Of a DNA stretch of 64,000 nucleotides, positions 7,685-18,757 are shown in pieces. How positions within the stretch are numbered: position 1 is the stretch's first letter; each line of letters starts with the position of its first letter. The position numbers were made by a program, and so were the translations under genes. Origin of the DNA: Sphingomonas sp. HITSZ_GF (GTDB lineage: Bacteria > Pseudomonadota > Alphaproteobacteria > Sphingomonadales > Sphingomonadaceae). The DNA lies in assembly GCF_029543155.1 (NCBI RefSeq), contig NZ_JARQXA010000003.1:62001-126000 (forward strand), read 5' to 3'. The notes under the pieces were generated by a model. That model searched no databases. It was not told where the DNA came from and saw only the letters and a list, made by a program, of their open reading frames with translations.

Positions 7685-8197
7685 TCAGGAGACCATGCAG
7701 GTTTCGCCGGCGTAGAGGCCGATCACGCGGGCGCCGGGCTTCATGCTGTCGAGGAAGCCCGACGGGCCGTCCTCCCGCGTGAACATCACGCCCAGCGATC
7801 CGTCGTCGATGTCGATGTCCGGATAGGCCTTGCGCAGCGCGGTGCGCGTCGCGCCGATCGTGATGCCGGCCGCAGTCTTCAGCCCCGGATCCACCTTGCC
7901 CTCCAGCGACCAGCCGGAGAATTTTCCCTTCAGGAACTGGATCGTGAGCCCGCCGCGATAATCGACCATCGTCATCGGCTCGCCCTGGCCGCAATCGGGC
8001 GAGGTGCGGGTCATCTGCGGCTTGCCCATCACTGCCGTCACTGCGGCGAGCGCAGCCTTCTTCGGGGTGCCGAAGCGCAGGACCTGCGGCTTGCCGCCGA
8101 CGATGCGGCTGAGCCCGTCGCCCCGCAGCGTCCAGGGCGTGGGAGCGGGCGCGGCTGCAGTGAGCGCCAGCGCGGCGAGTGCGATCATCGCACGCAT
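7685..8197 (-). CDS. Secreted protein of unknown function
   Basis: The 170-residue product starts MRAMIALAALALTAAAPAPT, a short signal peptide, with ATG at 8197 only two bases after the stop of the upstream lipoprotein gene (8200). A second Met three codons in (8188) is possible. The mature protein has two cysteines (SPDCGQGEP and ETCMVS near the C-terminus) and a segment GITIGATRTALRKAYPDI of the type found in small periplasmic beta-sheet proteins whose activity is unknown. The tight spacing indicates translation coupled to the lipoprotein. No catalytic motif is visible. Confidence 0.77.
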   Translation of the reverse strand: MRAMIALAALALTAAAPAPTPWTLRGDGLSRIVGGKPQVLRFGTPKKAALAAVTAVMGKPQMTRTSPDCGQGEPMTMVDYRGGLTIQFLKGKFSGWSLEGKVDPGLKTAAGITIGATRTALRKAYPDIDIDDGSLGVMFTREDGPSGFLDSMKPGARVIGLYAGETCMVS

Positions 8198-8199
8198 CG

Positions 8200-8754
8200 T
8201 CACGCGCCCAGCTTGCGGGCGAGCGCGATCGCGGCAGCCTTCTGGTCCGGCGCCCCCATCGTGCCCAGGGTGAACGACCAGAAGCGCCCCTCGCCGGTGA
8301 AGACGTAGAGCATGTGCAGCTCGGGGTTCCACAGCCCGCCCTTCCCCACGCCGGGCACGTCCTCGGTGGGTGCGTTGGCGCCCTCCTGCATCTGCTTGCG
8401 GACGCGCGCGGTCAGGTGCGCCACATCCTCGCCGGCGCCGTCGCTCGACTGGCCGCTGCCGAACACGACCATCTTGGTGCCGCCGAAGCTGTAGGCGCAT
8501 TGCGAATAGCGATCGGCGCCGTCCGCTCCGTCATGCACCGCGCTCAGCTCTGCGCTCTGCACCGTGGCGCCCAGGCTCTGCCCGACCACCGCCTTGTCGA
8601 GCGTAGCGCAGGCATCGAGCACGTCTTTGCCACCGTCCGACGCCGTCGATCCGGCCGGCGCGGCAGTGCCGCCGTTTCCGCCGGTCGAGGCTGCATCGCC
8701 GCACGCCGCCAGCATGCCGGCAAGCCCCACCGCGCAAAGCATGGATATCCGCAT
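8200..8754 (-). CDS. Lipoprotein with paired cysteines (DUF3558-like), paralogue 2
   Basis: The 184-residue protein starts MRISMLCAVGLAGMLAAC, with lipobox LAAC. The start at 8754 was chosen because this signal begins there and GGGGCAGG precedes it. After a Gly/Ser/Thr-rich linker it carries LDACATLDKAVV and YSQCAYSF, the same Cys...Cys-Tyr spacing as paralogues 4970-5554 and 12002-12523. It is the first gene of the four-gene operon running to 5626 and is preceded by ECF-type promoter boxes at 8831-8804. Envelope anchoring is clear from the lipobox. The role, perhaps sensing or binding, is inference. Confidence 0.83.
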   Translation of the reverse strand: MRISMLCAVGLAGMLAACGDAASTGGNGGTAAPAGSTASDGGKDVLDACATLDKAVVGQSLGATVQSAELSAVHDGADGADRYSQCAYSFGGTKMVVFGSGQSSDGAGEDVAHLTARVRKQMQEGANAPTEDVPGVGKGGLWNPELHMLYVFTGEGRFWSFTLGTMGAPDQKAAAIALARKLGA

Positions 8755-8803
8755 CACCTGCCCCTTCTTCGTCGCGCGCGAACACGCACTTTCTGCCTGG
8801 GAC

Positions 8804-8831
8804 AACGAGAACCGCGCCGCGGATCGGACAT
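8804..8831 (-). promoter_or_regulatory. ECF-type promoter, copy 2 (operon 8754-5626)
   Basis: On the minus strand ATGTCCGAT (8831-8823) is followed after 15 bases by CGTT (8807-8804). Boxes and spacing are identical to those at 4883, 12582 and 12594. The predicted start is about 40 bases before the ATG at 8754. Confidence 0.7.
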
Positions 8832-8971
8832 GCTGCGCCGAAGAATGCGCAACAGCGCGCGATCCGTGGCAGCATCACACCGCTCGGTGCTGAAAAACCG
8901 TGCGTTATCCAGTTGCACAGGGGCGATCGAGCCTGCACAATTTGGCAGGGTTCAGGGGCGGGAAACACACA

Positions 8972-9489
8972 GTGACGGAGAGTTCCGACGGAGGCGACGC
9001 GCCGCAGGTCTCGCTGGCCTTCGATGCGCTGACCCAGCTGCTCTATGACGAGCTGCACCAGATCGCCGAGCGCGAATATCGCCGCGCCGGATCACCGGCG
9101 ACGCTGCAGCCGACCGCCCTCGTCTCCGAAGCCTATATCAAGCTCCAGCGCCAGGCGGGCTGGCACGACCACAACCATTTCCTCGCCAGCGCGGTCACCG
9201 CGATGCGCCACATCCTGATCGATGCCGCGCGGGCGCGGATGAGCGCCAAGCGCAAGGCTGAGCGCGCAAGCCTTACCCAGGCACTCGACGTGATCGCGCA
9301 CGGATCGGACGATGCCGAGCTGGTCCAGCTCAACGATGCGCTGGTCGCGCTTGCCCAGGTCGATCCGCGCCTCGCCAAGGTCGTGGAATGCCGCTTCTTC
9401 GCCGGGCTCAGCGAGCGCGAGACCGCCGGGGTGCTGGGCGTCAGCGAACGGACCGCGCTGCGCTGGTGGAACCAGGCGCGCGCCTGGAT

Positions 9490-9514
<25 letters not shown>
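8972..9514 (+). CDS. ECF sigma factor of the kinase-associated type (Sig-70 X6-like)
   Basis: The 180-residue protein (GTG start at 8972; an in-frame ATG at 8900 would add 24 residues unlike the family) has both ECF domains. Sigma-2 covers roughly residues 15-95 and includes LQPTALVSEAYIKL. Sigma-4 ends it, with VVECRFFAGLSERETAGVLGV and a helix-turn-helix ERTALRWWNQAR. Where most ECF factors have acidic residues in region 2.2 (DAED), this one has QPTA with Thr48. In the EcfP/PknT pair of Vibrio parahaemolyticus a similar lack is made good by threonine phosphorylation by a neighbouring kinase. Here a membrane Ser/Thr kinase gene converges and overlaps the stop by 25 bases. No anti-sigma gene is seen. 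Four local promoters with one shared motif are its likely targets. Activation by phosphorylation is inferred. Confidence 0.9.
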
Positions 9515-11928
<2,414 letters not shown>

Positions 11929-12001
11929 GTGAAATTCCCCCCGCAATTCCCTGCCAAACTTAGTTTTGATCTTCACACCAGCGCAAGTTCCATCGACGGG
12001 T

Positions 12002-12523
12002 TCAGCCGATCACGGCGCTCGCCAGCGTACGTTCGACTTCCGGGATCGGCTTCGCGATCGGCGCCCGGTCGACCATGAAGTAGATGTACTTGTCGCCGCC
12101 GAAAAAGACGTGGAGCTGGTCCATCGGCTGGGCCGAGAAAGCCGAGGTGCCAAGACCACCGACGTCGACGGTCTTCGCCCCCATCCCGTCGGTCACCGCC
12201 TTGCGGGTCATCGCAACCGTGTCGGGCGTGTCGGGCTGCGGAGACTGGCGCGCATAGAAGCCGAGCGTGCCGCCCTCGGCAAAGCTGTAGGTGCAGGCAG
12301 AGAAGCCGGGCGTGGTGGCCGTGGCTTCGGTCGCCGAGCTCAATATGGCCTTCTCCACCTTGAGCCCCGTCAGCTCGGCGACCTTTTCCTTCGGCAGCAC
12401 CGCGCAGGCATCGGTTGCCTTGAAGCTGTTTCCCGCCGCTCCGGCGACGCCATTGGAAGCGCTTTCGTGGCAGCCGGGCAGCGCGAACAACGACACGGCG
12501 AAAACAAGCAGCGGTCTGGTCAT
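12002..12523 (-). CDS. Lipoprotein with paired cysteines (DUF3558-like), paralogue 3
   Basis: The 173-residue protein starts MTRPLLVFAVSLFALPGC, a lipoprotein signal with lipobox LPGC. AGGAGA lies eight bases before the ATG at 12523, which supports this start. The mature part has ATDACAVLPKEKVAELTG and FSACTYSFAEGG, matching paralogues 4970-5554 and 8200-8754, and then a beta-rich end (LHVFFGGDKYIYFMVD). It is a single-gene unit transcribed away from the YadA-like gene. The two divergent promoters overlap at 12555-12621. No enzymatic motif is visible. Confidence 0.83.
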   Translation of the reverse strand: MTRPLLVFAVSLFALPGCHESASNGVAGAAGNSFKATDACAVLPKEKVAELTGLKVEKAILSSATEATATTPGFSACTYSFAEGGTLGFYARQSPQPDTPDTVAMTRKAVTDGMGAKTVDVGGLGTSAFSAQPMDQLHVFFGGDKYIYFMVDRAPIAKPIPEVERTLASAVIG

Positions 12524-12554
12524 GGCGGATTCTCCTGCGGTCTTCGCAAGGCCT

Positions 12555-12582
12555 AACGGCGGGCCGCATCTGAATCGGACAT
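12555..12582 (-). promoter_or_regulatory. ECF-type promoter, copy 3 (lipoprotein 12523-12002)
   Basis: On the minus strand ATGTCCGAT (12582-12574) is followed after 15 bases by CGTT (12558-12555). Its -35 box forms a nine-base inverted repeat with that of the divergent copy at 12594. Confidence 0.7.
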
Positions 12583-12593
12583 CGACACCGGCC

Positions 12594-12621
12594 ATGTCCG
12601 ATCCGCGCAGAAATTCCCGTT
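12594..12621 (+). promoter_or_regulatory. ECF-type promoter, copy 4 (YadA-like gene 12736)
   Basis: ATGTCCGAT at 12594-12602 is followed after 15 bases by CGTT at 12618-12621. The predicted transcript carries a leader of about 105 bases before the ATG at 12736, longer than at the other three copies. Confidence 0.68.
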
Positions 12622-12735
12622 CTCCCCTTCGACAGCGGGGATGGCGCGATCGGCCTGGGTCGCCGGCGCGCCGGGCATCACGGCCCGATCCTTCCCTGCA
12701 GCGTCGATCAGGGACTGCAACGAAGAGGGAAGATC

Positions 12736-15357
12736 ATGATGACCATCCGGATCAATCGCCGCGCCGCTTTGCGGGGCGTCACCACTGCCTCGATGGGCGC
12801 GATCGCAATGATGCTCGCGGCCGGCGAGGCACATGCGCAGAACGTCCAGTGCCGCGACAATGCCAACAACCCCGTCGGCACGATCACCCCGGGCTCGACC
12901 GACAATGTGGTGTGCGGCAACGCCAGGGCGAACGGCAATTCGAATGTCGCCATCGGCGATACCGCGCAGGCCGATAATGGCGGGACGCCGGTCACGGTGG
13001 CGACCGCGATCGGCTATTCGTCGAGCGCCGACAACGACGGTGCAGTCGCGATCGGCGCCTTCTCCTACAGCTCGGGGAATGCCGCGACCGCGCTCGGCAT
13101 CGCGGCCAACGCCACCGGAACCGAATCGACCGCGATCGGTGCCGGCGCGGAGGCCCATGCATCCCAGTCGATCGCGCTCGGCGTCTATAGCGCTGCCTGG
13201 GACAATTCCGCGATCGCGATCGGCAATGCGGCCGAGGCGAACGGCGCCTATTCGATCGTGATGGGCGACAGCGCCATGTCCAACGATGCCGACAATATCG
13301 TGCTGGGCCGTAATGCCCAGGGCACCGACTATGGCTCGATCGCAATCGGCTATAACTCCGTCGCTGGCGATCAGTCGCTCGCCGTCGGCTTCGTCTCGTC
13401 GGCTACGGGCACCAATGGTTCAGCCTTCGGCCTCAGCGCCCGCGCGAACGGCAACTACACCACCGCGCTGGGTGCATTTACCCTTGCCCAGGGCGAGTTC
13501 TCCGTCGCGCTGGGCTTCAGCTCTGCCAGCAACGGGGCCAATTCGATCGCGCTCGGTACCATCAACGCGACCAATACCGCCTACACCGTCGCCAGCGGTG
13601 CCAACAGCGTTTCGATCGGCGCCGCCAGCACCTCGGCGGGCACCGGCTCGATCGCCATCGGCGCCAATGCTACGACCAACAACCAGGACTCGCTGGCGCT
13701 CGGCTACAACGCCACGGCGAACAGCTTCAATTCGACGACGATCGGTTCGGGCTCGCATTCGGGCCAGTCGGCAACCGCGCTCGGCCAGAATGCCAACGCC
13801 GCCGGCCAGGGCAGCGTCGCGCTCGGACTCGCCGCCACCACGACGAACCAGTTCGCAGTCGCTGTCGGCTTCACCTCGACGGCAAGCGGCCAGCGCTCGG
13901 TCGCGGTCGGCCTCAACTCCACTGCTTCGGGCACGCTGTCGGTGGCGGTCGGCGGCCAGGAGAATGGCGGCGCCTCGACCGTCGCGTCGGGCGAGCGCAG
14001 CACCGCGCTCGGATCGACCGCGCAGGCGGTCGGTGCGGATAGCGTCGTCCTCGGCTATGGCAGCTATGCCTCAGCGAACAACGCCGTCGCGCTGGGTGCC
14101 GGATCGGTGGCGGATCGCGACAACAGCGTGTCGGTCGGGGCGGTCGGCGCCGAACGGCAGCTGACCAATGTCGCGGCCGGCACCGCGGCAACCGACGCGG
14201 TCAATCTCGCCCAGCTCGACGCCGTCTCGGCGACTGCCAACACCGCGCTCGCCAATGCCGCGACCGCACAGGCCACCGCGCAGAACGCGCTCGCGGCGGC
14301 AACCGCCGGCGGCGCCACGGCCGACCAGGCGTTGCTCGCCGCCAATGCTGCGACCGGCACCGCCAACACCGCGCTGGCCAATGCGGCGACGGCGCAGGGT
14401 ACGGCGAGCACCGCGCTCACCAATGCCGCGGCGGCGCAGGGGACCGCCAACACGGCGCTCGCCAATGCCGCCGCCGCGCAAGGCACCGCCGACACGGCAT
14501 TGGTCACGGCCAATGCCGCTGCCGCGAACGGCGCCTATTTCCGCACCAACATGACCGGCCCGGGGCCGCAGGCGACCGGCGCCAATTCGATCGCGGTGGG
14601 CAGCAATTCGGTGGCCGGCGGTGAATCCTCGGTGGCGATCGGCAATGGCGCGCGTGCGGTGACCGGCCAGGCGGTATCGATCGGCGCCGGCAATGTCGCG
14701 AGCGGCAACGGCGCCGTGGCGATCGGCGATCCCAACACCGCAACGGGCCAGGGTGCCGTGGCGATGGGCCGCAACAATACCGCTACCGGCCAGGGCGCGG
14801 TGGCGCTGGGCAACCAGAGCATTGCGAACGGCGCCTCGGCCGTGGCGCTGGGCGACGGCGCCAATGCCGGCGCGGCGGGCAGCGTCGCGATCGGCCAGGG
14901 TGCAGTCGCGACGCGCGCCGGTCAGGTCGCGATGGGCGCCGCGACCTCGACCTACACCATGGCCGGGATCAACTCCTCGGCCAGCCGCGCGGCGCAGCAG
15001 GGCGCGCTCAGCCTGGTGACCAGCGACGCCGCCGGCAACCTGGCCACGACCACGATCGACCTGACCGAGCTCGGCACCCTGGGCACCCGCATGACCAATG
15101 CGGAAGGCCGTATCGACCTGAACGCCCGCCGGGCCAATGGCGGCATCGCCGCGGCGATGGCGCTGGCCGGCACCACCATCCCCTCCGACATGAGCGTGGC
15201 GGTGTCGTTCAACCTGTCCACCTATCGCGGCGAGCAGGGCTTTTCCGGCGCCGCGGTCGCGAAGATCGACGATCATGTCTGGGTCAGCGGCGGCTTCGCC
15301 GGTTCGACGGTCAAGGGATCGACCGGCGGCCGGGTCGGCATGACCTTCGGCTGGTAA
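12736..15357 (+). CDS. YadA-like trimeric autotransporter adhesin with two head regions
   Basis: The 873-residue protein starts with a signal peptide (residues 1-35, cleavage after AGEAHAQ) preceded by GAGGGAAG. Residues about 60-470 are YadA-type head repeats of the pattern AIGxxSxAxGxxSxALG. A neck follows (RQLTNVAAGTAATDAVNLAQ, about 475-495), then a stalk of seven 14-residue Ala/Asn repeats. A second, shorter set of head repeats (about 610-745) precedes the C-terminal anchor, which ends VGMTFGW with a terminal aromatic as in outer-membrane beta-barrels. Three chains should form one barrel and display the fibre for adhesion or autoaggregation. The promoter at 12594 ties it to the ECF regulon. 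Confidence 0.92.
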   Translation: MMTIRINRRAALRGVTTASMGAIAMMLAAGEAHAQNVQCRDNANNPVGTITPGSTDNVVCGNARANGNSNVAIGDTAQADNGGTPVTVATAIGYSSSADNDGAVAIGAFSYSSGNAATALGIAANATGTESTAIGAGAEAHASQSIALGVYSAAWDNSAIAIGNAAEANGAYSIVMGDSAMSNDADNIVLGRNAQGTDYGSIAIGYNSVAGDQSLAVGFVSSATGTNGSAFGLSARANGNYTTALGAFTLAQGEFSVALGFSSASNGANSIALGTINATNTAYTVASGANSVSIGAASTSAGTGSIAIGANATTNNQDSLALGYNATANSFNSTTIGSGSHSGQSATALGQNANAAGQGSVALGLAATTTNQFAVAVGFTSTASGQRSVAVGLNSTASGTLSVAVGGQENGGASTVASGERSTALGSTAQAVGADSVVLGYGSYASANNAVALGAGSVADRDNSVSVGAVGAERQLTNVAAGTAATDAVNLAQLDAVSATANTALANAATAQATAQNALAAATAGGATADQALLAANAATGTANTALANAATAQGTASTALTNAAAAQGTANTALANAAAAQGTADTALVTANAAAANGAYFRTNMTGPGPQATGANSIAVGSNSVAGGESSVAIGNGARAVTGQAVSIGAGNVASGNGAVAIGDPNTATGQGAVAMGRNNTATGQGAVALGNQSIANGASAVALGDGANAGAAGSVAIGQGAVATRAGQVAMGAATSTYTMAGINSSASRAAQQGALSLVTSDAAGNLATTTIDLTELGTLGTRMTNAEGRIDLNARRANGGIAAAMALAGTTIPSDMSVAVSFNLSTYRGEQGFSGAAVAKIDDHVWVSGGFAGSTVKGSTGGRVGMTFGW
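14236..14529 (+). repeat. Seven tandem 42-bp units coding the adhesin stalk
   Basis: Seven consecutive 42-base units (first at 14236, last ending 14529) encode 14-residue repeats like ANTALANAATAQGT. Units 1, 4, 5 and 6 are the closest to one another. The repeat should form a trimeric coiled coil and could change length by slippage or recombination. Confidence 0.85.
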
Positions 15358-15498
15358 CGGGCCACCGGGCGGCCTCGCTCCGCGCGGGGCCGCCTGGCAC
15401 CCATCTGCCCCTGGCAGATGCCATCCAGACCAAGGATAATATCCAAGATAGATCCCATTTCTTCCAAAATTGCGTAGTTTCGCGCCGTAAAAACAAGA

Positions 15499-15508
15499 TT
15501 GCATGCAA
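15499..15508. promoter_or_regulatory. TTGCATGCAA operator, copy 1
   Basis: A perfect 10-base palindrome lies 47 bases before the start codon at 15556 in an AT-richer stretch. It is one of twelve similar palindromes in promoter gaps of the catabolic cluster and is probably read by the GntR/FCD regulator encoded at 31316-31978. The rest of the gap 15358-15555 holds GC-rich hairpins but no gene. Confidence 0.65.
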
Positions 15509-15555
15509 ATTTGAGATCGCTATGACGAACCCTCAGGCGACGGAGGGAGGATTGG

Positions 15556-16563
15556 TTGAGCGATACCGGCGACCTGCTCATGGACATGACGGCGCGGCTG
15601 CTCGGCGAACGATTCGACGACGCCGCAATGCGTGCCGCACGCGCCGGGGCATGGCCGCAACCGGCCTGGGATGCGGTCACCGAGCAAGGTCTGCCGCTCG
15701 CGCTGGTGGAGGGTGAGCAAGGCTTCGGGGTGCCGCTGGCGGAAGGACTTTCGCTGGTCGGCCTGATCGGCCGCCACGCCGCGCCCCTGCCGCTGGCCGA
15801 GACGATGATCGGCAACGCGCTGCTCGCCCGCGCCGGCCTGCCTGTCGGCCGGGGCGTGCTGGCCCTGGTTCCCGAAGGCGTGACGCTGGCAAGCGGCCGG
15901 GCGACCGGCGAAGCCGAGCGCATTGCCTGGGCGCGCAACGCGGATGCGCTGCTGATCGAGGATGGCGGACAGATCGCGCTGGTGACCGACGGGTTCCGGA
16001 TTGTGGCCGAAGGCAGCAACCTGGCCCACATGCCGCGCGATCGGATTGCCGTCGACGCCCCGGCCCAGGTCGCCCCGCTGCCGGGCATCGGCCTTCGCGA
16101 GGCCGGCGCACTGGTCCGTGCGCTGGCGATGGCCGGGGCGCTCCAGACGCTGACCGGCCTCACCATCACCCATGTCACCGAACGCGTGCAGTTCGGGCGC
16201 GCGCTCTCGGCCTTCCAGGCAGTGCAGCATTCGCTCGCCCGGCTGGCGAGCGAAGCGGCGGCAGCGGCGGCTGCGGCAGACCTCGCCGCAGACAGCTTTG
16301 CCGATAACAGCCCATATGCCGGGATCGCCATCGCCGCCGCCCGCACGCGCATCTCGGAGGCTGCCGGCACCGCGATCGGCATTGCCCACCAGCTCCACGG
16401 CGCGATCGGCTTCACCGAGGAGCATCGGCTCCACTGGTTCACCACCGCGCTCTGGGCGTGGCGCGACGAGTTCGGCAGCGCCTCCTGGTGGACGCGCCGG
16501 CTGGGCCAGGCCGCGCTCACCCACAGCAAAGCGGCCTATTGGCCCTTCATCACCTCGGTCTGA
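15556..16563 (+). CDS. Acyl-CoA dehydrogenase, short subunit
   Basis: This 335-residue protein is shorter than ordinary acyl-CoA dehydrogenases (380-400). A strong ribosome site GGAGGGAGG (15542-15550) precedes a TTG start, which I prefer to any later ATG. The N-terminal helical and middle beta domains are reduced. The C-terminal FAD domain is clear (RVQFGRALSAFQAVQHSLA), and HGAIGFTEEHRLHW resembles the C-terminal Glu region of FadE28/FadE29-type subunits. The next gene, five bases on, is a second, different acyl-CoA dehydrogenase. Such unequal pairs form alpha2-beta2 enzymes in steroid side-chain degradation. By inference this pair oxidises a bulky or ring-bearing acyl-CoA. Operon 15556-18592 is downstream of operator copy 1. 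Confidence 0.87.
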   Translation: MSDTGDLLMDMTARLLGERFDDAAMRAARAGAWPQPAWDAVTEQGLPLALVEGEQGFGVPLAEGLSLVGLIGRHAAPLPLAETMIGNALLARAGLPVGRGVLALVPEGVTLASGRATGEAERIAWARNADALLIEDGGQIALVTDGFRIVAEGSNLAHMPRDRIAVDAPAQVAPLPGIGLREAGALVRALAMAGALQTLTGLTITHVTERVQFGRALSAFQAVQHSLARLASEAAAAAAAADLAADSFADNSPYAGIAIAAARTRISEAAGTAIGIAHQLHGAIGFTEEHRLHWFTTALWAWRDEFGSASWWTRRLGQAALTHSKAAYWPFITSV

Positions 16564-16568
16564 TCCCC

Positions 16569-17714
16569 ATGCTCCAATTCCCCTCCCCGCCCCGCCACGA
16601 TGCCGCCGAAGCGCTGCGCAGCGAGGTGCGCGCCTTTCTCGATACCGCGATCGCCGCGCGCACGCCGCTGGAGCGCGCCGAGAGCTGGAACGGGTTCGAT
16701 CGCGACTTCAGCAAGGCGCTGGGTGCGCGCGGCTGGCTCGGCATGACCTGGCCCAGGCAATATGGCGGGCACGAACGGTCGGCGTTCGAACGCTATGTCG
16801 TCGTCGAGGAGACGCTTGCCGCCGGCGCGCCGGTCTCCGCCCACTGGATCGCCGATCGGCAAAGCGGCCCGACGCTGCTCAAGTTCGGCACCGAGGAACA
16901 GCGCCACAGCATCCTGCCGCGCATCGCCGCGGGCGACTGCGTGTTCTGCATCGGCATGAGCGAGCCGGACTCGGGATCCGACCTTGCCGCAGTGCGCACC
17001 CGTGCCGAGCGGGTGGCGGGCGGCTGGCGCGTCACCGGCACCAAGCTGTGGACCACCAACGCCCACGAAGCCGATTACATGATCCTGTTCTGCCGCACTT
17101 CGGGCAGTCCCGCGGATCGGCACAAGGGTACCAGCCAGCTGCTCGTCGACATGAAGGCAACGGAGGGCATGACCGTCCGCCCGATCCTCGATCTGGCCGG
17201 TCAGCATCATTTCAACGAAGTCCATTTCGACCACGCCTTCCTGCCTGAAGGCGCGCTGATCGGCAGCGAAGGCGGCGGCTGGAACCAGGTGATGAGCGAG
17301 CTGGCGTTCGAGCGCAGCGGGCCCGAACGCTTCCTGTCCTCGATCCAGCTGCTGCTCGAACTGATCGCCGCGCTTCAGGGCAGCGACAGCGAACTCGCGC
17401 AGATGACGATCGGACGGCTGACCGCGCATCTGCTCACGCTGCGCCGGCTGTCGCGCGGAGTGGCGACACTGCTCGAGGCGCATCAGGACGCCTCGACCCA
17501 TGCCGCGATCGTCAAGGATCTCGGCGCGACCTTCGAGCAGGATCTGCCCGAGATCGCGCGTACCCTGGTCGATGCAGAGCCCGACCGACAATCGACGCGC
17601 GACCTGCTCGCCGTGCTCGCCTATACGATGATGAGCGCCCCTTCCTTCTCGCTGCGCGGGGGCACGCGCGAGATATTGCGCGGAATCATTGCCCGGGGGC
17701 TCGGCGTGCGATGA
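16569..17714 (+). CDS. Acyl-CoA dehydrogenase, long subunit
   Basis: The 381-residue protein has the three acyl-CoA dehydrogenase domains. Typical markers are GMTWPRQYGGHERSAFE in the helical domain, CIGMSEPDSGSDLAAVRT for FAD contact at about 125-142, VTGTKLWTTNAHEADY in the beta domain and FSLRGGTREILRGIIARGLG near the C-terminus. The ATG at 16569 follows the stop of the short subunit by five bases, and its stop overlaps the next gene (ATGA at 17711). Together with the short subunit it probably forms one heteromeric FAD enzyme making an enoyl-CoA. The electron acceptor would be ETF, which is not encoded here. Confidence 0.9.
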   Translation: MLQFPSPPRHDAAEALRSEVRAFLDTAIAARTPLERAESWNGFDRDFSKALGARGWLGMTWPRQYGGHERSAFERYVVVEETLAAGAPVSAHWIADRQSGPTLLKFGTEEQRHSILPRIAAGDCVFCIGMSEPDSGSDLAAVRTRAERVAGGWRVTGTKLWTTNAHEADYMILFCRTSGSPADRHKGTSQLLVDMKATEGMTVRPILDLAGQHHFNEVHFDHAFLPEGALIGSEGGGWNQVMSELAFERSGPERFLSSIQLLLELIAALQGSDSELAQMTIGRLTAHLLTLRRLSRGVATLLEAHQDASTHAAIVKDLGATFEQDLPEIARTLVDAEPDRQSTRDLLAVLAYTMMSAPSFSLRGGTREILRGIIARGLGVR

Positions 17715-18592
17715 ACAGGATCGAACTGGTCGAAGTCTCGCCGCGCGACGGCCTGCAGAACGAGCCCCGGACGCTGGCGACCGAGGACAAGCTCGAGCTG
17801 ATCCGCCGCGCGATCGCCGCGGGCGCGCGCCGGCTGGAAGTCGCAAGCTTCGTCCACCCCGAAAAGGTGCCGCAAATGGCCGATGCCGAGGCGGTGGTGG
17901 CCTGCCTGCCGCGCGGTGCGGCGCGCTATGTCGGGCTGGTGCTCAACAAGCGCGGGGCGCTGCGCGCGCTGGAGACCGCGGTGGACGAGATCGGCCTGGT
18001 CTGCGCCGCCAGCGATACCTTCGGCATGCGCAACCAGGGCATGGACGCCCAGGCCTCGCTCGACATGGCGTGTGACGTGCTGCGCTTCTGCCAGGAGCAA
18101 GGCCGCCCGGCACAGGCGACGATTGCGGTGGCGTTCGGCTGCCCGTTCGAAGGCGCAGTCGATCCGGCGCGCGTGGTCGCGATGGCGCGACGGATCGCGG
18201 CGGCAGGGTCGATCGAAGTCGCGATTGCCGACACGATCGGGATTGCGCGCCCGGGCGAAGTCGAGGTGCTTGCCGTCCAGGTCGCCGACGCGATCGCGCC
18301 GCTCCCGTTGCGCGTCCACTTCCACGACACCCGCGGCATGGGCGTCGCAAACGTAATGGCCGCGGTGCGCGCCGGTGCGGTGACGGTGGACGCCGCGATC
18401 GGCGGCACCGGCGGTTGCCCCTTCGCGCCGGGCGCGGCGGGCAATGTCGCGAGCGAGGACGTCGCCTATGCGCTCGGCGACGCGATGCCGGTCGATATCG
18501 TCCAGCTTGTCGAGGCCGCCGGCTGGCTCAACGCGAAGCTGGGCCGCGACCGCACCAGCGCAATCGCCCGCGCGCTCGGGGCTGCGCGCTAG
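17711..18592 (+). CDS. HMG-CoA lyase-family retro-aldolase
   Basis: The 293-residue protein is a full-length DRE-TIM metallolyase of the HMG-CoA lyase branch. Near the N-terminus is SPRDGLQNE with the catalytic Arg-Asp. The metal-binding histidines are in VHFHDTRGMG, and the flexible catalytic-cysteine loop is GGTGGCPFAPGAAGN. All key residues of human HMG-CoA lyase (R41, D42, H233, H235, C266) appear present. It should split a 3-hydroxy-3-methyl-acyl-CoA into acetyl-CoA and a ketone or oxo acid. In this context it probably acts at a tertiary alcohol formed by hydration of a methyl-branched enoyl-CoA. It ends the operon begun at 15556, with ATGA overlap to the preceding gene. Confidence 0.92.
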   Translation: MNRIELVEVSPRDGLQNEPRTLATEDKLELIRRAIAAGARRLEVASFVHPEKVPQMADAEAVVACLPRGAARYVGLVLNKRGALRALETAVDEIGLVCAASDTFGMRNQGMDAQASLDMACDVLRFCQEQGRPAQATIAVAFGCPFEGAVDPARVVAMARRIAAAGSIEVAIADTIGIARPGEVEVLAVQVADAIAPLPLRVHFHDTRGMGVANVMAAVRAGAVTVDAAIGGTGGCPFAPGAAGNVASEDVAYALGDAMPVDIVQLVEAAGWLNAKLGRDRTSAIARALGAAR

Positions 18593-18618
18593 TTCATCGA
18601 AAGCCGGAGTACCCTTCA

Positions 18619-18757
18619 CCAATCCTCCCCCGGAGGGGGAGGGGGACCAGCCGCAGGCTGGTGGAGGGGTATTCTCCACGAGCAATGCCGCCTGTGGCGC
18701 GCCACCCCTCCACCACCGGCTGCGCCGGCGGTCGCCCTCCCCCTCCGGGGGAGGATT
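18619..18757. repeat. Long imperfect inverted repeat (CCTCCCC family)
   Basis: The arm 18619-18671 (AATCCTCCCCCGGAGGGGGA...) is mirrored at 18703-18757, with a CCAGCCGCAGGCTGG-type internal hairpin. It lies past the stop of the lyase gene and may end transcription. Smaller members of the same family lie at 25051-25070 and 37834-37852. Confidence 0.75.

Noticed and set aside
14071..15504. Open minus-strand frame of 477 codons
   Set aside because: It is antisense to the repeats and anchor of the YadA-like adhesin and simply mirrors their periodicity.
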